Assembly: GCA_017453765.1 (NCBI GenBank)
Contig: JAFTEG010000243.1
Location: 1 to 10,535, forward strand
From: Selenomonadaceae bacterium
GTDB taxonomy: Bacteria > Bacillota > Negativicutes > Selenomonadales > Selenomonadaceae
Reading direction: 5' to 3'
DNA length: 10,535 bases
A program made the translations under genes and the position numbers. This document shows, in pieces, positions 1 to 6,470 of this stretch. Position 1 is the stretch's first letter; every line of letters starts with the position of its first letter. Below the pieces are notes generated by a model. That model was not told the origin of the DNA and made no database searches. It was given only the letters and a program-made list of their open reading frames with translations.

Positions 1-125
1 AAGTAACAAAAAGAAAACATGTCCGCAGAAATCGCGTCCGGCGATTTGCGCGGACGGGCGCACGTCCTTGTGCGCCCCGCCATAATTGCGGCGTTTACTA
101 AATTTGCAACGTTTTTTGAGTTATT
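1..125 (+). repeat. Dispersed hairpin-rich repeat, copy A (cut by window edge)
   Basis: No gene is credible in 1-142. This stretch matches two other places in the window. GTCCGCAGAAATCGCGTC at 21-38 differs at one base from 2199-2216, and AAGAAAACATG near 12-21 matches 9410-9419. It folds into two strong hairpins. In the first, 21-26 pairs with 50-55 and 29-35 with 41-47. In the second, GGGCGCAC (56-63) pairs perfectly with GTGCGCCC (70-77) around a six-base loop. The left part, including the 29-bp palindrome seen in copy C, lies outside the window. The right edge is uncertain. It looks like a non-coding, MITE-like or REP-like element; its identity is inferred from the copies only. Confidence 0.6.
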
Positions 126-142
126 CAACAGCCCCTAGTAGT

Positions 143-156
143 TTAATTCTTAATTC
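143..156 (-). repeat. Two-unit heptad repeat at the mtaB stop codon
   Basis: Two perfect copies of GAATTAA (coding strand) lie at the very end of mtaB. They encode its last residues and its TAA stop, with a second TAA one heptad earlier in another frame. The same pair of words occurs at the sucC stop (6457-6470). Confidence 0.6.
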
Positions 157-1492
157 CTATCACGCCGTTGCCAAAAATTTTTTCTACGCTGACATTAATC
201 ACGTCGCCCGATTTTATTTTTTTATTCGCCGGTACGAAAACGCGAACATAATTTTTCGTGAGACCGTCAAATAAATTTTCACTTTCAGTTTCGGCGATAA
301 TCTCAACATTTTTGCCGATTAATTTTTTGCGAAAAGCCAATTCCTTTTCGTCAGACACTTCAATAAGCTGCGCGATACGCAGTTTTTTTATTTGCGGCGG
401 AACTTGATTTTCCATTGTCGCGGCCACCGTGCCTTCACGCGCAGAAAACGGGAAGACGTGAATTTTGCTGAAAGGTTGCGCCTTGACAAATTCCAACGTC
501 TCGGCAAAAAGTTTTTCGTCTTCGCAGGGAAAGCCGGCAATTAAATCAGTACCGATTGAAACGTCGGGAATTTCTTTAACCAGCCGCGCAGTCAACGCGT
601 CAAATATTTTCGTGGTGTAGGGACGGCGCATCAGCTTTAAAATTTCGTCACTGCCCGCCTGCAAAGGCAAATGCACGTGATTACAAATTCGCTTATCAGA
701 CTTCATTAAGTCAATCAGCTCATCGGACATTTCAGCGGATTCAAGTGAACCGAGCCTTAAGCGTAACGGCGCGGCGTAAGATAAAACGGTTTTAATCGCG
801 TCGACCAGCGTCACCCTGCCGCCTAAGTCTCTTCCGTACGCGCCGATATGAATGCCGGTCAAAACAATTTCCTTGTAACCTTTCGCGGCAAGCAGTTCAC
901 ATTCGGCTTTAATGCTGTCCAAACTTCTCGACCTTACACGACCGCGCAGGTACGGAATTATGCAATAGGCGCAAAAATTATTACAGCCGTCCTCAATCTT
1001 CATAAAGGCGCGGGTACGTTGCGGCATATGCGGCAACTCTTCAAACGTTGTAATGTCCTCTGCGCGTTGCACGTTAAAAAATTTTTCGTCGCGATTTTTC
1101 AGCGCCTGTTCAACGAGTGCGGCAACTTTCAATTTGTCGGCAGTACCCATAATGACGTTGACGCCTTCAATGTTTGAAATTTCCTGCGGCGAAGATTGCG
1201 CGTAACAGCCCATAACCGCAATGACGGCGTCGGGATTTCGTGTAGCACGGTGAATTGTCTGCCGTGACTTTTTTGAACTTACCGCCGTCACCGCGCAGGT
1301 GTTGACGATTATAATATCAGCCGTTTCAAGATTTTCAGTAAGCGTACAGCCGCTGTCCGTGAAAAGTTTAGCCACCGCTTCGGATTCATACTGATTGACT
1401 TTACAGCCCAAAGTTAAAATTGCGACGGTTAAATTATTTTCACGTAAAGTATTTTCACATAAATTATTTTCGCACAAATTATTTTTGTCCAT
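143..1492 (-). CDS. mtaB: tRNA (t6A37) C2-methylthiotransferase MtaB
   Basis: A radical SAM enzyme that converts t6A at position 37 of ANN-decoding tRNAs to ms2t6A, in the cytoplasm. The 449-residue product has the full methylthiotransferase layout. The N-terminal UPF0004 domain has its three cluster cysteines at about C30 (LGCKVNQ), C66 (NTCAV) and C96 (GCYAQ). The radical SAM motif CxxxCxxC is at 170-177 (CNNFCAYC), and a C-terminal TRAM domain covers about the last 65 residues. The LGCKVNQYES start is typical of MtaB rather than MiaB or RimO. I chose the ATG at 1492, one base after the nitroreductase stop; it has only a weak ribosome site, so translational coupling is likely. The first 21 residues are unusual: a five-residue repeat (NNLCE) occupies the region before the conserved domain. 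The last codons lie in a heptad repeat. Confidence 0.95.
   Translation of the reverse strand: MDKNNLCENNLCENTLRENNLTVAILTLGCKVNQYESEAVAKLFTDSGCTLTENLETADIIIVNTCAVTAVSSKKSRQTIHRATRNPDAVIAVMGCYAQSSPQEISNIEGVNVIMGTADKLKVAALVEQALKNRDEKFFNVQRAEDITTFEELPHMPQRTRAFMKIEDGCNNFCAYCIIPYLRGRVRSRSLDSIKAECELLAAKGYKEIVLTGIHIGAYGRDLGGRVTLVDAIKTVLSYAAPLRLRLGSLESAEMSDELIDLMKSDKRICNHVHLPLQAGSDEILKLMRRPYTTKIFDALTARLVKEIPDVSIGTDLIAGFPCEDEKLFAETLEFVKAQPFSKIHVFPFSAREGTVAATMENQVPPQIKKLRIAQLIEVSDEKELAFRKKLIGKNVEIIAETESENLFDGLTKNYVRVFVPANKKIKSGDVINVSVEKIFGNGVIGIKN
1430..1483 (-). repeat. In-frame 15-bp tandem repeat in the 5' end of mtaB
   Basis: On the coding strand three 15-bp units related to AATAATTTRTGYGAA (1483-1439) are followed by a partial fourth unit (AATAATTTA). 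They encode NNLCE, NNLCE, NTLRE, NNL. The unit length is a multiple of three, so copy-number change would keep the frame. The repeat lies upstream of the first conserved MtaB residue and adds a non-conserved N-terminal tail with two extra cysteines. Confidence 0.8.
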
Positions 1493-1493
1493 A

Positions 1494-2021
1494 TTAAAAT
1501 TTCTCGTAATGAATATTCTCCAAGTGCAAATCGTTTTCTGTACGCGGCGATTTTTTTTCATTCTTTTGACCGAGCGCCACGACGTTTAACACGGAATATT
1601 TTTCCGGCACGTTGAGAAGTTGCCTGATTTCTTCGTCGGCAGTTGTGCGTTGACCTGCGCGGTTACGCATATGTATCCAGCAGGCACCGATACCGAATTG
1701 CTCCGCCGCCAAAAGAATGTACGTTGACGCTACGGCGGCATCTTCAATCCAAAGTTCGCAGTCGGACTTGTCAACCATAACAACTATTGCAACGTCAGCA
1801 GTCGGCAGTGGACCCGCGCCCATACGCTTGCAACGCGAAATTTTTTTAATCATCTCTTTATCACGTACGACGACAAATTCAACCGGATGCCTGCCCCAAG
1901 ACGACGGCGCAAGCAATGCTACTTTTAAAATTTCGTTTACAACTTCGTCCGAAACTTTTTCGCCGGTGTAACGACGAATTGAGCGACGTTTTGCCGCAAG
2001 GTTAAATAATTCGTTTGTCAT
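1494..2021 (-). CDS. Nitroreductase family FMN oxidoreductase
   Basis: A 175-residue single-domain nitroreductase, the usual size for the small FMN-dependent members, which reduce nitro compounds, quinones or flavins with NAD(P)H. Visible family marks are the FMN-phosphate motif RRSIRRYTGEKV at about residues 12-23, LLAPSSWGRHPVEFVVV at about 36-52, and GIGACWI at about 108-114. The substrate cannot be told from sequence. The ATG at 2021 follows AAAGGGTGG by about ten bases. The stop is one base before the mtaB ATG, so the two genes are almost certainly co-translated. Its ribosome site directly follows a duplicated eamA 3' end (2041-2139), which suggests eamA was once its immediate upstream neighbour. 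Confidence 0.88.
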   Translation of the reverse strand: MTNELFNLAAKRRSIRRYTGEKVSDEVVNEILKVALLAPSSWGRHPVEFVVVRDKEMIKKISRCKRMGAGPLPTADVAIVVMVDKSDCELWIEDAAVASTYILLAAEQFGIGACWIHMRNRAGQRTTADEEIRQLLNVPEKYSVLNVVALGQKNEKKSPRTENDLHLENIHYEKF

Positions 2022-2040
2022 TAAAAATCTGCCACCCTTT

Positions 2041-2139
2041 CTACTTACTGTTGACGACGACGCAAATACCGGCAAGTATCATGAACATTCCAAGCATGAC
2101 GTGAAAAGTCAGCGGTTCGCCTAAAACAATTATGCCGCC
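2041..2139 (-). pseudogene. Duplicated 3' fragment of the EamA transporter gene
   Basis: These 99 bp match 2342-2440, the last 99 bp of the intact transporter gene, with three mismatches by eye. The copy keeps the reading frame and TAG stop but has no start. Directly after its stop comes the nitroreductase ribosome site. The simplest reading is that this is the original gene end and that a repeat element plus a second copy of the end were inserted upstream; the reverse is also possible. Confidence 0.85.
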
Positions 2140-2341
2140 TAACTAAAATTTTTTTAGGATTTACTTTTCTTTGGCGCAAAGCTGAGAAAAAGAAACAAGT
2201 CCGCAGAAGTCGCGTCACGCTCATGGTGTGGACGGGGCGGACAAAACTCATTATTCATTCGCTTTGTCCCTTGCGCGCCTCACCTAACTGCGGCTTTTAC
2301 GTAAATGGCAGCGGTTTAGTTTTTGATTTAGTCAAGACGTC
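2140..2341 (+). repeat. Dispersed hairpin-rich repeat, copy B, inserted between two copies of the eamA 3' end
   Basis: A stretch of 202 bp lies exactly between the two 99-bp eamA copies. It shares TTTTTAG(G)ATTTACTTTT at 2151-2168 with copy C (9345-9362), the palindrome core TTTGGCGCAAA with copy C, and the GTCCGCAGAA block with copy A. GTCCGC (2199-2204) can pair with GCGGAC (2237-2242), and GGACAAA with TTTGTCC up to about 2279, so paired structure is kept where sequence has drifted. The short ORFs crossing it resemble no known protein. No transposase is present. Confidence 0.7.
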
Positions 2342-3178
2342 CTACTTACTGTTGACGACGACGCAAATTCCGGCAAGTATCATAAACATTCCAAGCATGA
2401 CGTGAAAGGTCAGCGGTTCGCCTAAAACAATTATGCCGCCCAATACGCCGACTACCGGCACGCCGAGTACTGCGGTTGACGCCTTGCTTGCCTCGATTTT
2501 CATCAACAGCCAATTCCATATGAAGAAGGCAAGCGCCGATGCCAAGACGCCGTTGTAAATTAAAATCAGCGCCGAATTTAAATTCCAGTCCACGTCACCT
2601 TGCGGCACGAAGGCGGAGTAAATTGCCAGCACGATCGCGCCGCTAACCATTTGCCACGTGACAATTTGCATCATTGAACAGCCTTTTAATTTCATCTTCG
2701 TAATGACGTTGGCAAGCGCCCACGACACGGCAGAAAGTAGCGTCAAGAACGCCGCGCGTACGTCGGTTAATTCAGTCAGCCCCATTAAAATGTACAAGCC
2801 GATTAAGCTTAGAAAAATTCCGCCGAGTTTTTGGCGCGTCAACTTTTCGCCTAACATAAAGTGCGCCATTATCGCGACCCAAAGCGGCATGGTGTAGTTT
2901 AGTACGGCGGAAGTTCCCGCGCCGAGCGTTACCATTCCCGTTTGCACCAAGACGTTGTTCAGCGAAATTTGAAAGACGCCGGTAAATATCAAAAAGGGCA
3001 AAAATTTTGCTTGCGGCAACGGCACTTTCATTAAAATGGACGCGATTAACAGCACCAATGCGCCGCTTGCAAATCTGTACGTGACGAATAAAACCGGCGG
3101 GAAGTAAAGGTTAGCCGTTTTCATTACGACCCAGTTCATGCCCCATATCAGCCAAATTAATGCCAGTGCTCTAAACAT
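2342..3178 (-). CDS. EamA/DMT-family transporter
   Basis: A 278-residue integral membrane protein of the drug/metabolite transporter superfamily. It has two EamA repeats (about 1-130 and 140-275) and, judging by hydrophobic stretches, about ten transmembrane helices. The opening ALIWLIWGMNWVVMK and the second-half SAVSWALANVITK are typical EamA segments, as is PVVGVLGGIIVLGEPLT near the C-terminus. Such proteins export amino acids or other small metabolites; the substrate is not predictable here. The ATG at 3178 follows GGAAGGT by six bases. A strong promoter lies about 65 bp upstream. It heads a unit with the nitroreductase and mtaB. Its last 99 bp are duplicated at 2041-2139. Confidence 0.92.
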   Translation of the reverse strand: MFRALALIWLIWGMNWVVMKTANLYFPPVLFVTYRFASGALVLLIASILMKVPLPQAKFLPFLIFTGVFQISLNNVLVQTGMVTLGAGTSAVLNYTMPLWVAIMAHFMLGEKLTRQKLGGIFLSLIGLYILMGLTELTDVRAAFLTLLSAVSWALANVITKMKLKGCSMMQIVTWQMVSGAIVLAIYSAFVPQGDVDWNLNSALILIYNGVLASALAFFIWNWLLMKIEASKASTAVLGVPVVGVLGGIIVLGEPLTFHVMLGMFMILAGICVVVNSK

Positions 3179-3208
3179 TTCTGTACCTTCCGACGTAAAA
3201 AATTTTTC

Positions 3209-3236
3209 AGTTATACCGATTGAGTTATACCGATTG
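3209..3236 (-). repeat. Tandem 14-bp repeat in the eamA leader
   Basis: Two perfect copies of CAATCGGTATAACT (coding strand) stand head to tail between the predicted transcription start and the eamA ribosome site. Fourteen is twice seven, so this may be another form of the heptad tracts. It could also be a pair of operator sites on one face of the helix; the sequence does not decide. Confidence 0.75.
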
Positions 3237-3240
3237 AAAA

Positions 3241-3268
3241 ATTATATCAGCAAAAAAAATTTTTACAA
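3241..3268 (-). promoter_or_regulatory. Promoter for eamA-nitroreductase-mtaB
   Basis: On the minus strand TTGTAA (3268-3263) is followed after 16 bp by a perfect TATAAT (3246-3241), with TGA just before it giving an extended -10 (TGN). Transcription would start near 3234, giving a leader of about 55 nt to the eamA ATG. It stands just after a terminator, as expected between two transcription units. Predicted from the hexamers only. Confidence 0.7.
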
Positions 3269-3277
3269 TGAAGAATT

Positions 3278-3304
3278 AAAAAAGCGCCCGTACATTTGGA
3301 CGCT
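3278..3304 (-). terminator. Intrinsic terminator after the ChW gene
   Basis: On the minus strand AGCGTCC (3304-3298) pairs with GGGCGCT (3289-3283) over an eight-base loop, seven pairs including one G-U. The stem ends in a run of Ts (3283-3278). On the plus strand the same stem is followed by GATTTTTT, so it could work both ways. It closes the long unit ending in the ChW gene and lies just upstream of the eamA promoter. Confidence 0.72.
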
Positions 3305-3317
3305 GATTTTTTATTTT

Positions 3318-3419
3318 AGTGAATAGTAAATAGTGAAGTAGTAAATAGTGAAGTAGTGAATAGTGGTTGAAAAATTTTACTGATACTATCTACTATCTAC
3401 TATTCACTATTTACTACTA
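3318..3419 (-). repeat. Heptad repeat tract with inverted arms after the ChW gene
   Basis: On the plus strand 3385-3419 is five uninterrupted 7-bp units of the form ACTAnnn; the last contains the TAG stop of the ChW gene on the other strand. The left half (3318-3366) is built from AGTGAAT, AGTAAAT and AGTGAAG units with occasional 8-bp steps. The two halves are inverted: 3337-3352 and 3403-3418 are perfect 16-bp complements, so a long hairpin can form. Read in the coding direction, TAG recurs every seven bases after the stop and covers all three frames within 20 nt. Confidence 0.85.
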
Positions 3420-3968
3420 AATAACTTCCAAACCCGGCTGAACTTTTTCGTAGTAAGCCCTGCCGCCGCGTTCAACCTTCGTACCTTTCGGCACAACTTG
3501 AATTTGAATAGCCTCAAGCCGCAAGCCCGCGCCTGCAGTTCCGGCAGGTTCACCGTTAGCCGCCCAACCGAGCCAGCCGCCGTTTTCCACGTGCGCTCTG
3601 TAGTAAACGTCCAAAACTTTTGAATACGGTTCAACAAATTTTATTCGTATTGCCTCAAGGCGCAAATCTTTTCCCGTCGTACCCGCAACAGCGCCGGAAT
3701 TTTTCCAGCCCTGCCAGCCGATATTTTGAACGTGCGCGTTGTACTGAATCATGTTCGTGGTGCCGTCCATGCAGTTTATCAAAATCGCTTCAAGGCGTTT
3801 GGATTGACCGGTAGTGCCTGCGACTTTGCCGTTTCCGACTGCGTTTTGCCAGCCGATACCTTGCACGTAAGCTTGAAAGTTTAAGTGAACAGTTCGAGTT
3901 TCGGCAAAGACAACCTGCGCGGTTAGGATTAAAATTACTGCTGATATTAGAGTAAAAAATTTTTTCAA
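3417..3968 (-). CDS. Secreted protein with three ChW repeats
   Basis: A 183-residue exported protein. Residues 1-22 form a signal peptide (MKKFF, then a hydrophobic core, then VFA), with cleavage likely before E23. Three ChW repeats (clostridial hydrophobic W, PF07538) follow, at about 32-64, 76-110 and 123-157. Each has the pattern V-x-x-x-GW, then G-x-x-AGT-x-G, then RLEAI; repeat 1 lacks the second tryptophan of the GWxxW pattern. ChW repeats are found in surface or secreted proteins of Firmicutes and are thought to bind cell-surface or polymeric ligands; no catalytic domain is present. I start it at the TTG at 3968, five bases after GAGGTGG; the GTG at 3977 lies inside that ribosome site. 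It is last in a unit after hisA, with no obvious link to histidine synthesis. Confidence 0.85.
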   Translation of the reverse strand: MKKFFTLISAVILILTAQVVFAETRTVHLNFQAYVQGIGWQNAVGNGKVAGTTGQSKRLEAILINCMDGTTNMIQYNAHVQNIGWQGWKNSGAVAGTTGKDLRLEAIRIKFVEPYSKVLDVYYRAHVENGGWLGWAANGEPAGTAGAGLRLEAIQIQVVPKGTKVERGGRAYYEKVQPGLEVI

Positions 3969-3997
3969 GTCATCCACCTCGTTTGTTAGCTTTCAGA

Positions 3998-4032
3998 CAC
4001 TCTTCACTCCTCACTCTTCACTCTTCACTAAC
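3998..4032 (-). repeat. Heptad repeat tract at the hisA stop codon
   Basis: Five 7-bp units, CACTCTT-like on the plus strand, run from 3998 to 4032. The last (CACTAAC) contains the hisA TAG. In the coding direction the units read AGTGAAG, so TGA recurs every seven bases at offsets 3, 10, 17 and 24 from the stop, covering all three frames. Confidence 0.85.
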
Positions 4033-4750
4033 GCGCCACTTCTACGGCTTCGCCTAACTCGATTATGCCTTCATAAATCGCCTTGCCGATAACGCAACCT
4101 ATAACGCCGTCACGTTCATGAGATTTCAGCGCCAGAATGTCATCAATGGATCTTACGCCGCCGGACGCTATAACGGACAAGCCTGACTTTTGCGCCATTT
4201 GAACAACTTTTTCGACGTTGGCACCGGCAAGCGTACCGTCACGCGATATATCGGTATAAATTATCGTCGTAATGCCGCAGTCACCAATACGCGCGGCAAG
4301 TTCCTCCGCCTCAAGCCTGCCGGAATTTCCCCAGCCGTCAATTTCGACAACGCCGCCCCTTGCGTCAATCGCGGCAATTACTCTTTCGCCAAATTCAACC
4401 GCCGCTTGCCGTACAAAGCCGGGATTGTCAACCGCCGACGTTCCCAAAACCACGCGCTGTACGCCGATATCGAGCAACATTTCAATTTCTTCCATTGTGC
4501 GAATGCCGCCGCCGACTTCAATGGGAATTTGGATATTTTCTAAAATTTTTCTTATCGTGAAGATATTCATGGGGTGACCGACTCTGGCGCCGTCCAAATC
4601 TACCACGTGCAGATATTGTGCGCCTGCGTCTTGCATTTCAAGCGCCGTATCTTCGGGGTAGTTTGAATAGTTAAATTCACGTGCAAAATCCCCCTGCGTA
4701 AGGCGAACACACTTGCCGCCGCGAATATCTATCGCCGGTAAAATTATCAA
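4028..4750 (-). CDS. hisA: HisA, ProFAR isomerase of histidine biosynthesis
   Basis: It catalyses the Amadori rearrangement of ProFAR to PRFAR, the fourth step of histidine synthesis, in the cytoplasm. The 240-residue TIM barrel carries MIILPAIDIRGGKCVRL at the N-terminus with the catalytic Asp at D8. The second acid is D129 in AIDARGG, by analogy with the family. The phosphate-binding loops VGGGIR (79-84) and ASGGVRS, and the YTDISRDGT strand, are intact. I place the start at the TTG at 4750, eight bases after AAGGTGG, which gives the canonical MIILPAIDI; the upstream GTGs at 4762 and 4759 overlap that ribosome site. It follows hisH, which delivers the other half of the next step, but hisF is not next door. 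The leader contains a 14-bp (2x7) repeat tract. Confidence 0.96.
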   Translation of the reverse strand: MIILPAIDIRGGKCVRLTQGDFAREFNYSNYPEDTALEMQDAGAQYLHVVDLDGARVGHPMNIFTIRKILENIQIPIEVGGGIRTMEEIEMLLDIGVQRVVLGTSAVDNPGFVRQAAVEFGERVIAAIDARGGVVEIDGWGNSGRLEAEELAARIGDCGITTIIYTDISRDGTLAGANVEKVVQMAQKSGLSVIASGGVRSIDDILALKSHERDGVIGCVIGKAIYEGIIELGEAVEVAR

Positions 4751-4766
4751 CTTCAACACCACCTTT

Positions 4767-4838
4767 TTAGGGAAGAGGGATTAGGGAAGAGGGATTAGAG
4801 AAGAGGGATTAGAATTTCTTTTCCCTAGTCCCTGTTCC
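4767..4838 (-). repeat. Heptad (14-bp) repeat tract between hisH and hisA
   Basis: On the plus strand seven 7-bp units alternate TTAGGGA and AGAGGGA from 4767 to 4815, a 14-bp higher-order period. From about 4819 to 4838 the complementary words TTCCCTA and GTCCCTG appear, so the two halves can pair. In the coding direction TAA recurs every 14 bases, which again visits all three frames. The tract ends against the hisA ribosome site and starts right after the hisH TGA. Confidence 0.85.
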
Positions 4839-5462
4839 TCAAAATTCTACAAAATTTTTTAAGACCTTCAATCCTACATCGCCTGACTTTTCCGGATGAA
4901 ATTGCGTAGCAAAAATATTTTCGTACTCAACCGCCGCCGTTATACTTTCGCCGTAAAAGGTTCGCGCCGCAATTAAATTTTCGTCCTGTGGTACGGCGTG
5001 ATAGCTGTGAACGAAGTAAAAATACGGCTCAGCATTAAGGTTCGACATAAATTTTGACGCGCCGAATTTATTAAAACTTCTACCGCCGACCTTGACGAAG
5101 TTCCAGCCCATATGCGGAATTTTCAAGCCGTCCGCGCAGATTTTTTTCACCGTGCCTTTAAATATGCCCAGCCCCTTAACGTCCGGCGATTCTTCGCTTG
5201 ACTCAAACAAAATCTGAAGTCCCACGCAAATTCCGAAAAGCGGCTTTTTCTTTTCAACCTGCTCAAGTATCGTAGGAATTAAACCGGTAGCCTCAAGATT
5301 TTTCATGCAGTCACCGAATGCGCCGACGCCCGGCAAAATCAATTTATCGGCGGCTTTTAAATTCTGCTCATCGTCCGTAACAACAACGTCACCGCCGACC
5401 GCCGCAACCGCCTTTTCGACGCTGTACAAATTGCCTACGCCGTCATCAATTATAGCAATCAT
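4839..5462 (-). CDS. hisH: HisH, glutaminase subunit of imidazole glycerol phosphate synthase
   Basis: A class I glutamine amidotransferase that frees ammonia from glutamine and channels it to HisF, which makes IGP and AICAR from PRFAR. The 207-residue protein is of normal length. The catalytic triad is visible: nucleophile C79 in FGICVGLQ, and H189 with E191 in QFHPEKSG. The start MIAIIDDGVGNLYSV and LPGVGAFGDCM are typical. The ATG at 5462 follows AAAGGT in the 12-base gap after sucD, so it is probably translated from the same message as sucCD. Its obligate partner HisF is not in the window. Confidence 0.96.
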   Translation of the reverse strand: MIAIIDDGVGNLYSVEKAVAAVGGDVVVTDDEQNLKAADKLILPGVGAFGDCMKNLEATGLIPTILEQVEKKKPLFGICVGLQILFESSEESPDVKGLGIFKGTVKKICADGLKIPHMGWNFVKVGGRSFNKFGASKFMSNLNAEPYFYFVHSYHAVPQDENLIAARTFYGESITAAVEYENIFATQFHPEKSGDVGLKVLKNFVEF

Positions 5463-5474
5463 CGTACGCTACCT

Positions 5475-6380
5475 TTAGCAGGTGTGACAAACTTCATAAA
5501 TTCCCGCGCGTTTCAAAGTATTTACAACCGTGTCACCAATATGCGCAACAGTGTCCGCAACTTCAATGCCTACCGCGTTCAGCGCTTTAATCTTGTCAGC
5601 CGCAGTGCCTTTGCCGCCGGAAATAATCGCGCCTGCGTGTCCCATACGTTTGCCCTTCGGCGCTTGACGACCTGCGATAAATGCCGCGACGGGTTTTTCA
5701 GGCATATTTTCGGCAATCCATTTCGCCGCGTCCTCTTCAGCACTGCCGCCAATTTCGCCAATCATAAGTATCGCCTTAGTGTCATCGTCCGCCTTGAAAA
5801 GTTTCAGCGCGTCAATGAAGTCAATGCCTTTAACGGGATCTCCGCCGATACCTATCGCCGTAGTTTGACCGATACCCGCCGCAGTAAGTTGGAATGTCGC
5901 CTCGTAAGTCAAAGTTCCCGACCTTGAAATTACGCCGACATGACCTTTCCTGTGAATGTAGCCGGGTATAATGCCGAGCTTGCATTCGTCCGTTGTCAAA
6001 ATGCCGGGACAGTTGGGACCGATTAACTTCGTCTTTTTACCCGCCATGTAGCGGCGAACTTTCACCATGTCAAGCACGGGAATATGCTCCGTAATGCAGA
6101 CGACCAAATCCAAATCGGCGTTGACCGCTTCCAAAATTGAATCTGCCGCAAAACGCGCAGGTACGTAGACAACAGAGGCAGTAGCACCGGTAGCTTTCAC
6201 GGCGTCCGCAACGGTATTGAAAACCGGTACGCCTTCAACCTGCTGACCTGCCTTGCCCGGCGTGACGCCGCCGACAATCTTCGTGCCGTAGTCAAGCATT
6301 TGTTTTGTGTGGAAAGTTGCCGCCTTGCCGGTAATTCCCTGCACTATAACTTTTGTATCTTTATTTACTAAAATTCCCAT
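5475..6380 (-). CDS. sucD: Succinate-CoA ligase (ADP-forming) alpha subunit SucD
   Basis: The alpha subunit of succinyl-CoA synthetase, which interconverts succinyl-CoA and succinate with substrate-level phosphorylation. The 301 residues include the N-terminal CoA-binding Rossmann domain ([15 protein letters not shown] at about 12-26), IGPNCPGI near 124-131, and a C-terminal ligase domain. The phosphorylated histidine lies in [15 protein letters not shown] (about H248). The C-terminus is slightly extended and ends in CHTC. The ATG at 6380 follows AAAGGA by about nine bases. sucC precedes it after an 83-bp gap filled with heptad repeats, and hisH follows after 12 bp. Confidence 0.96.
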   Translation of the reverse strand: MGILVNKDTKVIVQGITGKAATFHTKQMLDYGTKIVGGVTPGKAGQQVEGVPVFNTVADAVKATGATASVVYVPARFAADSILEAVNADLDLVVCITEHIPVLDMVKVRRYMAGKKTKLIGPNCPGILTTDECKLGIIPGYIHRKGHVGVISRSGTLTYEATFQLTAAGIGQTTAIGIGGDPVKGIDFIDALKLFKADDDTKAILMIGEIGGSAEEDAAKWIAENMPEKPVAAFIAGRQAPKGKRMGHAGAIISGGKGTAADKIKALNAVGIEVADTVAHIGDTVVNTLKRAGIYEVCHTC

Positions 6381-6401
6381 AGAAATTTTTCCTTTCGTAG
6401 T

Positions 6402-6470
6402 TTAGGTGTTAGCTCTTAGCGATTAGCTGTAGCCGTTAGCTTGTAGAATTTAGATTTTAATTCTTAATTC
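6402..6470 (-). repeat. Heptad repeat tract between sucC and sucD
   Basis: The gap is built of TTAGnnn and TTAATTC words (plus strand), nearly all at a 7-bp step with two one-base slips near 6430-6449. It starts inside the end of sucC, where two TTAATTC units supply the stop. In the coding direction TAA occurs at offsets 0, 7, 14, 28, 41, 48, 55 and 62 from the stop. The TTAGCnn words also occur in the carD-gpsA gap. Confidence 0.85.

Noticed and set aside
56..77. Hairpin GGGCGCAC/GTGCGCCC as the mtaB terminator
   Set aside because: The stem is strong, but no T-run follows on the minus strand; better explained as part of the dispersed repeat.
2045..2251. 68-codon minus-strand ORF across copy B and the eamA fragment
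   Set aside because: It crosses the junction of a non-coding repeat and a gene fragment read in another frame; no ribosome site, no family likeness.
3998..4838. Heptad tracts as a CRISPR array
   Set aside because: Units are 7 bp with no spacers of 25-40 bp between repeats; not CRISPR.
5484..5927. 147-codon plus-strand ORF opposite sucD
   Set aside because: It is antisense to a clear, full-length SucD, has no ribosome site and resembles no protein; a shadow of the real gene.
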